In this document: positions 1 to 5,884 of the stretch, piece after piece
Position numbering within the stretch: the stretch's first letter is position 1
Layout of the letters: each line of letters begins with the position of its first letter
Assembly: GCA_013331415.1 (NCBI GenBank)
Contig: DUGL01000094.1
Coordinates: 4,215-16,734, forward strand
Reading direction: 5' to 3'
DNA length: 12,520 nt
Source of the DNA: Methanoregulaceae archaeon
GTDB lineage: Archaea > Halobacteriota > Methanomicrobia > Methanomicrobiales > Methanospirillaceae
Made by a program: the position numbers and the translations under genes
Notes under the pieces: model-generated
What the model saw: only the letters and a program-made list of their open reading frames with translations
Database searches by the model: none
Told to the model about the DNA's origin: nothing

Positions 1-554
1 GCCAGGGGCTGTTCATCACCACCGCTGCCATCAGCACCACCGGTTTCCCCATTGCCGGCCTCTCCCATTTACCTGCAGTGACCCTCATCCTGCTCACGCT
101 GCTGATGTTCATCGGGGGATCGTCCGAGAGCACCGCGGGGGGTATCAAGCTCGCACGCATTATCATCGGGTATCGGGGAATAGCATGGTGGTTCAAACGG
201 ATGTTTGCCCGGTCCAAAGTCCTCGTACCGTTCACCTATGCCGGGGAGAACGTTCCCGCGAGTGTCGCAGAGCAGGAGATATCCAAGAATATGCTTGTTA
301 TCATCCTCTCGTTCCTCACGGTCTGCCTGGCAACCATCGTGGCTCTCCAGTTCAACATGTTCTACCCGGATGTCACCTCTCTCATCTTCGATATCGTATC
401 CGCGATGAGCTCCTGCGGCCTCTCTGCCGGTTATGTCTCGGCCGGGATGCCGCTCGCCTCCAAATGGGTCTTCATCCTCGTGATGTGGATCGGGAGGCTC
501 GAGGTGATCCCGGTCATCGTCCTCTTCATGGGGATCTTCAGGGGCTCCCCGTGA
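1..554 (+). CDS. TrkH-type potassium uptake protein, C-terminal part (5' truncated by window edge)
   Basis: This is the C-terminal part (about 183 residues) of a membrane potassium-translocating subunit of the TrkH/KtrB family; the reading frame is open from base 3 and the N-terminus lies outside the window. The visible part begins in a pore loop with the sequence AISTTGFP, a typical TrkH selectivity-filter segment. It is followed by a membrane helix and the conserved block GGSSESTAGGIKLARI. A further pore loop, SAMSSCGLSAGY, and a final membrane segment containing WIGRLEVIPV follow. This order matches the last two repeats of the family's four-fold pore architecture. In the known systems the protein works with a cytoplasmic TrkA/KtrA nucleotide-binding gating subunit, which is not visible here and may lie upstream. 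The next gene starts 66 bases downstream behind its own TATA box, so the two are probably separate transcription units. Confidence 0.93.
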   Translation, partial: QGLFITTAAISTTGFPIAGLSHLPAVTLILLTLLMFIGGSSESTAGGIKLARIIIGYRGIAWWFKRMFARSKVLVPFTYAGENVPASVAEQEISKNMLVIILSFLTVCLATIVALQFNMFYPDVTSLIFDIVSAMSSCGLSAGYVSAGMPLASKWVFILVMWIGRLEVIPVIVLFMGIFRGSP

Positions 555-590
555 TCTGGCACAAGTAAAATAGTGTAAACTTCAGAATAC

Positions 591-601
591 CTAATATAAA
601 A
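591..601 (+). promoter_or_regulatory. Archaeal TATA box of the nitrogenase-like operon
   Basis: The sequence CTAATATAAAA lies in the short AT-rich gap behind the trkH stop. Its centre is about 24 bases before the ATG at 621, which puts the expected transcription start at or within a few bases of the start codon. The first gene of the operon may therefore be leaderless. The short GGTG before the ATG is a weak alternative ribosome binding site. No GGAA-N6-TTCC element (the NrpR operator form of nitrogen-regulated methanogen genes) is present between 555 and 620. Confidence 0.6.
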
Positions 602-620
602 TCCCGTCCAAGATCTGGTG

Positions 621-1439
621 ATGAAGCAGATCGCCCTGTATGGGAAAGGCGGCATCGGGAAGTCCACCACCTCAACGAACATCTCCGCAGCGCTCTCCCT
701 TCGGGGGCTCGATATCCTCCAGATCGGATGTGACCCCAAGCGCGACAGCACGCGGATGCTGATGCAGGGCAGGCTCATTCCTACCGTGATGGACCAGGTA
801 CGGGAGCGGGGAGATCGGGCGATAACCCTCCCTGATGTCGTGTACACGGGTTTTGGCGGTGTCCGGTGCGTGGAGGCCGGCGGGCCGGAACCCGGGGTGG
901 GGTGTGCCGGCAGGGGGATCATTGCTACCTTCCAGGTCCTCGAGCGGCTGGGAGCACTCCATGCGGATGTGGTGGTCTACGATGTACTCGGGGATGTTGT
1001 CTGTGGCGGTTTTGCCATGCCGATGCGGGAGGGGTACGCACAGGAGGTCTACCTGGTCACCTCAGGAGAGCTGATGTCACTGTATGCGGCCAACAACATC
1101 TGTAAGGCAATAAAGCGACTCTCAAACCGGTCGCGGGGTCAGTGCCGTCTCGCCGGGGTAATCTGCAATGCAAAGAACCTGCCTCGCGAAGAGGAGCTTG
1201 TCGCGACGTTTGCCGACCGGATCGGGAGCACGCTCATCCAGTTTATCCCGCGTGACCCGGTTGTCCAGCGGGCAGAACTCAACCGGGCAACCGTGATCGA
1301 GTATGCCCCTGACTCCACCCAGGCGGATGCGTACCGGCTCCTTGCCGAGAAAATTCTTACGAACAGCCGTCTCGATATCCCTGAACCACTTGAGATCGGG
1401 GAACTTGAAACCCTCGCCTATGAGTTCATTGCGGAATGA
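621..1439 (+). CDS. NifH-like ATP-dependent Fe protein (nitrogenase-like reductase component 2)
   Basis: This 272-residue protein belongs to the NifH/BchL/CfbC family of homodimeric ATPases that carry a [4Fe-4S] cluster and donate electrons to a NifDK-type partner. Residues 8-16 form the P-loop (GKGGIGKST), followed by GCDPKRDST at 36-44. The two cysteines that bridge the cluster in the family are C95 (GVGCAGRG) and C128 (GDVVCGGFAMP). R98 corresponds to the arginine that is ADP-ribosylated in some NifH proteins. The C-terminal part (PRDPVVQRAELNR, then TVIEY, then QADAYR) resembles true NifH more than what I recall of the F430 enzyme CfbC. Length is close to usual for the family. ATG 621 was chosen over GTG 618 because it gives the typical MKQIA start and fits the TATA spacing. 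It overlaps the next gene by 20 bases, so the subunits are probably translationally coupled. The family is certain; the pathway is unknown. Confidence 0.93.
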   Translation: MKQIALYGKGGIGKSTTSTNISAALSLRGLDILQIGCDPKRDSTRMLMQGRLIPTVMDQVRERGDRAITLPDVVYTGFGGVRCVEAGGPEPGVGCAGRGIIATFQVLERLGALHADVVVYDVLGDVVCGGFAMPMREGYAQEVYLVTSGELMSLYAANNICKAIKRLSNRSRGQCRLAGVICNAKNLPREEELVATFADRIGSTLIQFIPRDPVVQRAELNRATVIEYAPDSTQADAYRLLAEKILTNSRLDIPEPLEIGELETLAYEFIAE

Positions 1440-2433
1440 GGGGTGCACCCTTACGGGAGCACTCTCGGTCACGACAGCGGTCAGGGATGCTGTCTCGATC
1501 ATCCATGGCCCTGACGGGTGTGCACACCATAACTTCTCACTCCTCCATGCACTCCAGTACGAGAATGACCAGCTCGTCCTCCCCTCGATCATCTCGTCAT
1601 CGCTCCGGGAGACCGATATCGTATTCGGAGGAGAAGAAGCACTCGCCAGGGTGATCGGGCGGGCGCAGGAGCGGCACCCCGGGGCCATCTTCGTCCTCAC
1701 CTCCTGCGTGGCCGCAGCAATCGGCGATGATGTCAGCGCTGTCTGTGGGGAGGTCAGGGACATCCCGGTCATGGTCATCCCGACCGGGGGCTTCCTCGGC
1801 GGAGGGTTCCATGATGGCGTGATCTCAGCTCTCGTATCGCTCTCATACCTCGGCAGCACCGGGTCCCCCTCTGGCATGGTGAACCTTGTCGGGGAGAAAA
1901 ACCTGGAGTACGAGGCCGATGCAAATTTTCACGAGGTCAGCCGCCTCCTCGCACTCCTTGGGGTACACGTCCAGCTCAGGTTCGTGCGCAATTGTTCTCT
2001 TGCTGATATCAGGAAACTCGGGAGTGCATCACTCAATATCATGCGCGATGCATCGCTCTCCGGTGTTGGGGCAGTCCTCTCCGACCGGTTCGGGACGCCG
2101 TCGCTGCCAGCATTTCCGGTCGGGTTTGAAGGGACGCTCGCATTTCTCGAAGCGGCAGGCCGCAAACTCGGCATCGATAGTGCAGGGGCCATCGCTTCCG
2201 AGGAGGCCTACCAGCAGCAGGTTATCAGGCGTTTTGCTGACCTGCAGGGTATGGCAGTCAGGATACGGGAGCCCGGACCCGCTCCCGGTCCGGTCCTCGC
2301 CGAGCTCGAAAAACTCTTCTGCTTCGATCTCCAGGACAACGGCCCGGCGCCCCAGATCCCGGACCCGTTCCCGGTCGGGACGGCAGGGCTCTCGCGGATG
2401 CTCCACCGGTGGAGGAGACTCTGCCGTGCGTGA
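1420..2433 (+). CDS. Short NifD/NifK-family subunit (nitrogenase component 1-like), first of two
   Basis: This 337-residue protein belongs to the nitrogenase component 1 superfamily (NifD, NifK, NifE, NifN, BchN, BchB, CfbD). Three cysteines sit where NifD and NifK hold P-cluster ligands: C9 (NEGCTLTGA), C34 (IIHGPDGC) and C96 (LTSCVAAAIGDD). The spacing of 25 residues between the first two equals that in NifK. The segment DIVFGGEEAL matches the family's conserved (D/A)(I/V)VFGG stretch. The protein begins only eight residues before the first cysteine and is far shorter than NifD or NifK (about 450-520), so it is a minimal core. No cysteine is visible where NifD holds its cofactor (around SLNIMRDASLSG). 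ATG 1420 lies inside the upstream gene and gives a 20-base overlap; no strong ribosome binding site precedes it, which fits coupling. It probably pairs with the next gene product. Whether it is the K-like or D-like partner is an inference. Confidence 0.88.
   Translation: MSSLRNEGCTLTGALSVTTAVRDAVSIIHGPDGCAHHNFSLLHALQYENDQLVLPSIISSSLRETDIVFGGEEALARVIGRAQERHPGAIFVLTSCVAAAIGDDVSAVCGEVRDIPVMVIPTGGFLGGGFHDGVISALVSLSYLGSTGSPSGMVNLVGEKNLEYEADANFHEVSRLLALLGVHVQLRFVRNCSLADIRKLGSASLNIMRDASLSGVGAVLSDRFGTPSLPAFPVGFEGTLAFLEAAGRKLGIDSAGAIASEEAYQQQVIRRFADLQGMAVRIREPGPAPGPVLAELEKLFCFDLQDNGPAPQIPDPFPVGTAGLSRMLHRWRRLCRA
2411..2417 (+). promoter_or_regulatory. Strong Shine-Dalgarno that fixes a GTG start
   Basis: GGAGGAG lies 8 bases before the GTG at 2426, inside the end of the upstream coding sequence. 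It supports the GTG as the start of the third operon gene. The open frame continues upstream for several hundred bases, but only as an out-of-frame shadow of the preceding gene. Confidence 0.7.
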
Positions 2434-3562
2434 CTGCGAGAATGCTCTCTGGCCCTGCGCCATGACCGGGGCTGTCTCCTGCCTGGCAGGAATTGATGGC
2501 ATCGGCACGGTCATCCATGGCCCGAGCGGGTGTTACTACTATCCGGCAACCATCCTCCACCGCGAGATACACTGCACATCCCTCATCGAGGAAGACATCA
2601 TCTGCGGGACCGGGGAACAACTCCGTGACCTGGTAACAACAATCCGTCCCCGCTACCCGCTCCTGGCAGTAGTGAACACCTGCACACCGGCCATCATCGG
2701 GGAGGACTTCTCGGCCCTTATCCCCTCTGATGTCCTGATGGTCGACAGTCCCGGATTTCTCGGAACCTTTGAGGACGGTTACCGGGCCGCAGTGGACATG
2801 CTCCCGGTGAAGATCGATCCTCGGTCAACGGGGGTAAACCTCGATGGTGTGAACCTCCTCGATCCCTTCTCCCCTGGCAACGTTATCGAGGCACACCGTA
2901 TTCTCTCAGATGCCGGAGTCGCGGTCTCTGCAACGTTCTGCTCGGGCAACCTTGAGGATCTGTACCGGGCTTCCTCTGTCAGGGCCGGGACGAACCCTGA
3001 CCTTTGTTCGGGCTGGGGAGAGGCCGCAGGATCGCTGCTCGGGCTTCGTGCGACACAGGATACTCTCGCGGCACTGGATCGCCGTTTTCCCGGGGTTGAT
3101 CCCGGCGTGTTCGAGCGGGAGATGGAGACCGTACGGGAAGCTATCACCGTTGCATGCGGGAAATACCTGAACCGGTACGAACCCCCCTCGGTCGCAATCT
3201 TCTCCTGGTCAGGGTATGCCGAATTCGCAGCCCGGATGCTCCACGAATATCTCGATGCAGCGATAACCGTTGTCGGATCACGAAACAGGGCCGGAACCTC
3301 AAAATTCAGGACAGCAGAAGCATCCTCGCTGCCAGTCGTTGAAGATCTCCTGGCTCGGGATCCCCCCGACCTGGTACTCGGATCCTCATTTGAGCAGAGG
3401 CTCTGCCCGGCTGCAGCATTCGTCCCGTTCACGTACCCCCTTCGGGGCATGGTCCGTCTCCGGGCGCGTCCCCTCATCGGATCACAGGGACTCCTCGGCC
3501 TGATGGAGGATGTCCTCAATGCCTGCAGAGATCATGCCCCGGGTCGTCCTGGTGGTTACTAG
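2426..3562 (+). CDS. Short NifD/NifK-family subunit (nitrogenase component 1-like), second of two
   Basis: This 378-residue protein is the second component-1-like subunit. It starts at a GTG behind a strong Shine-Dalgarno and overlaps the preceding gene by 8 bases. Cysteines matching the three NifD P-cluster ligands are C11 (WPCAMTGA), C36 (VIHGPSGC) and C86 (VNTCTPAIIGED). Extra cysteines C4, C19, C50 and C60 lie nearby. C194 (NPDLCSGWGEAAGS) falls near the position of NifD Cys275, the cofactor ligand. The C-terminal stretch from about residue 325 (GSSFEQRLC, then VPFTYPLRGM, then GSQGLLGLMED) has the family's usual end but shows no histidine equivalent to NifD His442. It is much shorter than nitrogenase NifD. 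With the two upstream genes it would form an Fe protein plus D/K heteromer. The chemistry is unknown; tetrapyrrole reduction, C-S bond reduction and other reductions are all possible. The alignment positions were judged by eye. Confidence 0.9.
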   Translation: MRDCENALWPCAMTGAVSCLAGIDGIGTVIHGPSGCYYYPATILHREIHCTSLIEEDIICGTGEQLRDLVTTIRPRYPLLAVVNTCTPAIIGEDFSALIPSDVLMVDSPGFLGTFEDGYRAAVDMLPVKIDPRSTGVNLDGVNLLDPFSPGNVIEAHRILSDAGVAVSATFCSGNLEDLYRASSVRAGTNPDLCSGWGEAAGSLLGLRATQDTLAALDRRFPGVDPGVFEREMETVREAITVACGKYLNRYEPPSVAIFSWSGYAEFAARMLHEYLDAAITVVGSRNRAGTSKFRTAEASSLPVVEDLLARDPPDLVLGSSFEQRLCPAAAFVPFTYPLRGMVRLRARPLIGSQGLLGLMEDVLNACRDHAPGRPGGY

Positions 3563-3707
3563 TCGTCGGGGTCAGTCCATTTTTTCATCCCGCTGGTTTC
3601 CCTGATGGTGAAGGAAAGGTATGGATAGCAGGTGCTGCAGAATCCGGATTGCTCTGCTCCATTCGCCGTTTGATCTCCCGCAGGCCGGGCTTCCTGCTCA
3701 CTTTCAC
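3559..3707 (-). pseudogene. Possible frameshifted small CxxC protein gene
   Basis: On the minus strand a GTG at 3707 opens a frame reading VKVSRKPGLREIKRRMEQS. In the next frame, entered around 3650, the text continues as SGFCSTCYPYLSF, then TIRETSGMKKWTDPDD and a TAG at 3561-3559. Joined, the two parts give one plausible basic protein of about 48 residues with a CxxC pair, and both halves favour G or C at third positions like real genes here. The downstream frame has no ATG, GTG or TTG start before its last ten codons, so it is unlikely to be a gene alone. A TATA element at 3725-3732 reads well on both strands and would place the minus transcript start near the GTG. It may be a decayed gene, a sequencing frameshift or chance; no family was recognised. 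Its stop codon overlaps the stop of the nitrogenase-like operon in the palindrome CTAG. Confidence 0.35.
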
Positions 3708-3724
3708 ACCGCGCAGATTGAACC

Positions 3725-3732
3725 CTTATAAC
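3725..3732. promoter_or_regulatory. TATA box, possibly bidirectional
   Basis: The core CTTATAAC is near-symmetric. On the plus strand its centre is about 25 bases before an expected transcript start near 3753, just ahead of the ribosome binding site AGGAAGTGA (3756-3764) of the 3773 gene. On the minus strand the same core lies about 21 bases before the GTG at 3707. Confidence 0.5.
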
Positions 3733-3772
3733 CAGATGCTCCCGATGGTTGTATCAGGAAGTGACGAGACAC

Positions 3773-4216
3773 ATGATGAAGCAGGCTGGATATCTCCAAT
3801 TGAACCATCGGCCGGTGCTTGATGAGGACGGTCTCCCCCTGGATATCATCGAACTGCACCTCTATGGTACGCGGCTTGGGATCCGGGTCCGGGAACTCCG
3901 CGATGCACTGCGTACAGGGATAGCTGTCCGGGTGGAGAAGATCCGGTGGAACTGGATGGCGTATACCGGAGGAATTGCGGGCCAGGCACAGGTCTCGAAG
4001 TCGGGAAAAGCACTGAATATCGAGCTCTGGAACGGGGAGCGGTTCACGCTCGCCCTCGATGCACTCTCTGGTGTCCTTGGCTCCCGGCAGCGGTCCGCGT
4101 CAGTCGCAGCGCTGCCACCCCGCATAGACAACCCGGTTGCAAGGAACCGGCGGATCACAGACTACTACCCTGGTTCAGCCAACGGTGGGTGCCGGGCAGA
4201 GCCCCTCCCTGCCTGA
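3773..4216 (+). CDS. Hypothetical protein, 147 residues
   Basis: No family was recognised. The protein is soluble-looking, with no signal peptide or membrane segment. Residues about 1-110 look like a folded, strand-rich domain (alternating stretches such as IIELHLYGTRLGIRV, IAVRVEKIRWNW and ALNIELWNGERFTLAL). After that comes a proline- and arginine-rich tail ending in a low-complexity stretch that is probably disordered. ATG 3773 is preferred because AGGAAGTGA lies 8 bases before it and a TATA box at 3725-3732 gives a leader of about 20 bases; a TTG at 3749 would sit before this ribosome binding site. It has its own promoter, so it is not clearly part of the nitrogenase-like operon although it lies downstream on the same strand. 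Its stop is 10 bases from the stop of the convergent dehydrogenase gene. Codon use looks like that of its neighbours. Confidence 0.7.
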   Translation: MMKQAGYLQLNHRPVLDEDGLPLDIIELHLYGTRLGIRVRELRDALRTGIAVRVEKIRWNWMAYTGGIAGQAQVSKSGKALNIELWNGERFTLALDALSGVLGSRQRSASVAALPPRIDNPVARNRRITDYYPGSANGGCRAEPLPA

Positions 4217-4226
4217 ACACTGCCCC

Positions 4227-5342
4227 CTATTTCTCCAGGATTGCCCGGGCGACATAACTGCCGACATCAGAGGTACCTGCCGTACCACCCATATCACGGG
4301 TGACGACCCCATCAGCGATAGAACGCTCAATGGCCTGCACGATGGCAGATGCAGCTTCATGCTCCCCGAGCTGGTCAAGGAGCATCGACCCGGCCCATAT
4401 GGTTGCAACAGGATTTGCCACGTTCATACCCCGGTATTTCGGAGCCGAACCATGGATAGGCTCAAACATCGAGGTGCCACCGGGATTGATATTCGCACCC
4501 GGAGCGAGCCCGAGCCCCCCCTGGATCATGGCACCAAGATCGGTGATGATATCGCCAAACATGTTCGGGGTTACCACGACATCGAACCACTCAGGGTTCT
4601 TCACAAACCACATGGTGACAGCATCCACAAACGTGAACTCGGTGGTGATATCCGGATGATCTGCAGCCACGCTGGAGAATACCTCGCGCCAGAGGCCGTA
4701 CACATCTGAGAGGACATTTGCCTTATCGACCGAGGTCAGTTTCTTTCTCCGCGTTCCTGCAAGCTCGAATGCATAGGAGATGACCCGCCTTGCTCCTTCC
4801 CGGGTGATGACCCCTATCTGGTAGGCAAGTTCCTCGGCATCCGACTGGATATCGAGGCCAAAGGTTGCATGGTAGAGTTCCCGCTCGATCTCAAGGATCT
4901 TCTTCTCAGATCCCCTGAACCGGGACCCAATGCCAACGTAGAAATCCTCGGTGTTCTCCCGTACAACCATGAAATTGATGTCTTCGGGGCCTTTGCCGGC
5001 AAGCGGGGTCGAAACCCCCTTCAGGAGCCGGATGGGTCGCAGGTTGACATACTGGTCAAAGTGGAACCGGATACGGAGGAGGATCCCCTTCTCGAGAATG
5101 CCCGGCATCACCCGTTCGTCGCCGATTGCGCCAAAATAAATTGCTTTGAACTTCCCGAGGTCCCTGAGATCATCATCAGTCAGGAGCAGGCCGGAAGAGA
5201 GGTACCGTTCGGCACCGATGTCAAAATCAGTCCAGTCGATATCGAAACTGAACCGTTGACCGGCAGCGTCAAGCACCTTCTTCCCTTCGGCAATGATCTC
5301 GGGGCCGATCCCGTCACCGCCGATAGAAGCTATTTTGTACAT
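4227..5342 (-). CDS. Isopropylmalate/isocitrate-family beta-decarboxylating dehydrogenase (LeuB-like, tartrate/D-malate dehydrogenase-like branch)
   Basis: This 371-residue enzyme oxidises and decarboxylates a 2-hydroxy diacid such as 3-isopropylmalate, using NAD(P)+ and a divalent metal. Visible family features are GGDGIGPEI (8-16), the substrate arginines around QYVNLRPIR (97-105), VVRENTED (126-133), catalytic K207 (SVDKANV), metal-binding D240, D264 and D268 (NMFGDIITD) and the cofactor segment FEPIHGSAP (293-301). FDQYVNLRPIRLL and VVRENTEDFYVGIGSR resemble tartrate/D-malate dehydrogenases more than classical LeuB. K302-Y303 replace the Asp-Ile pair typical of NAD-dependent LeuB. It is the last gene of the leuC-leuD operon: its ATG overlaps leuD by 13 bases and has GGAGGTG five bases upstream. 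The context favours the leucine step, or methylmalate oxidation in the citramalate route to isoleucine. The methanogen coenzyme B enzyme AksF is a less likely alternative. Confidence 0.9.
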   Translation of the reverse strand: MYKIASIGGDGIGPEIIAEGKKVLDAAGQRFSFDIDWTDFDIGAERYLSSGLLLTDDDLRDLGKFKAIYFGAIGDERVMPGILEKGILLRIRFHFDQYVNLRPIRLLKGVSTPLAGKGPEDINFMVVRENTEDFYVGIGSRFRGSEKKILEIERELYHATFGLDIQSDAEELAYQIGVITREGARRVISYAFELAGTRRKKLTSVDKANVLSDVYGLWREVFSSVAADHPDITTEFTFVDAVTMWFVKNPEWFDVVVTPNMFGDIITDLGAMIQGGLGLAPGANINPGGTSMFEPIHGSAPKYRGMNVANPVATIWAGSMLLDQLGEHEAASAIVQAIERSIADGVVTRDMGGTAGTSDVGSYVARAILEK

Positions 5343-5884
5343 AGTGGCACCTCCGTTATGTCCCGTGCATAGGGGACGAGCCCCCCGGCATCGATGATTC
5401 GCTGCATGAATGCCGGTACAGGCTTGATGGGGAAACGTTTTCCCCCTGCTTCAAGATACCCTTCGCTGAGCCGGAGGGTGACCTCTGCCCCATCGGCGAT
5501 CGCATCTGCTTCGGGGCAGACCACGGGGAGCAGCCCGACATTGATCGCGTTGCGGAAAAATATCCGGGCAAATGTCTCTGCCACGACCACGCGTATCCCG
5601 GCGCCGATGAGAGCGAGCGGGGCATGTTCACGGGAGGATCCGCACCCGAAGTTTTTCCCTGCGACTATCATATCCCCTTCCTGCACCCTGCCCGCGAACT
5701 CATCCCGGGTGCCTTCAAACGCATGCTTTGCAAGCTCATCCGGGTTATTGAGGGTCAGAAACCTTCCCGGGATGATAGCATCGGTATCGATATCGTCACC
5801 GAACTTCCAGACCCGCATGGGTCTGGCATCGGCCCCGGAGTCTGGATCAAGCCTGCTTTCTGCCACCCCTCTCGTATCGGTCAT
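5330..5884 (-). CDS. leuD: 3-isopropylmalate dehydratase (isomerase), small subunit
   Basis: The small (swivelling-domain) subunit of an aconitase-family isomerase, 184 residues; with the large subunit it converts 2-isopropylmalate to 3-isopropylmalate. Conserved blocks are the start KFGDDIDTDAIIPGRFL (27-43), KNFGCGSSREHAP (77-89) and ETFARIFFRNAINVGL. The loop after GR reads FLTL (42-45). The homoaconitase subunit MJ1271 has Arg-Thr there and the isopropylmalate subunit MJ1277 has Val-Tyr, so Thr44-Leu45 matches neither exactly but lacks the homoaconitase arginine. The start at 5884 was chosen because its A is shared with the leuC stop (TGATG) and AGAGGTG lies just upstream. An internal ATG at 5818 (MRVWKF) would give the common 162-residue length but has no ribosome binding site. 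The 22-residue N-terminal extension is therefore slightly unusual. Citraconate in the citramalate pathway is another possible substrate. Confidence 0.92.
   Translation of the reverse strand: MTDTRGVAESRLDPDSGADARPMRVWKFGDDIDTDAIIPGRFLTLNNPDELAKHAFEGTRDEFAGRVQEGDMIVAGKNFGCGSSREHAPLALIGAGIRVVVAETFARIFFRNAINVGLLPVVCPEADAIADGAEVTLRLSEGYLEAGGKRFPIKPVPAFMQRIIDAGGLVPYARDITEVPLCTK

Noticed and set aside
431..962. Long minus-strand frames opposite trkH and the NifH-like gene
   Set aside because: They are GC-driven shadows of well-supported genes, rich in Pro, Ser and Arg with no domain signal.
621..3562. Annotation as cfbC/cfbD of coenzyme F430 biosynthesis
   Set aside because: Two adjacent component-1 genes instead of one, and an Fe protein closer to NifH by motif, argue against it. 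Without a tree it cannot be excluded, so no gene symbols were given.
621..3562. Annotation as true nitrogenase nifHDK
   Set aside because: The D/K proteins are far too short, the FeMo-co histidine is missing and no cofactor-assembly genes are near.
3580..3585. Run of six T as terminator of the nitrogenase-like operon
   Set aside because: It lies inside the suspected minus-strand small gene (AAA AAA codons after ATG) and has no hairpin. It may still act as a terminator, but the evidence is ambiguous.
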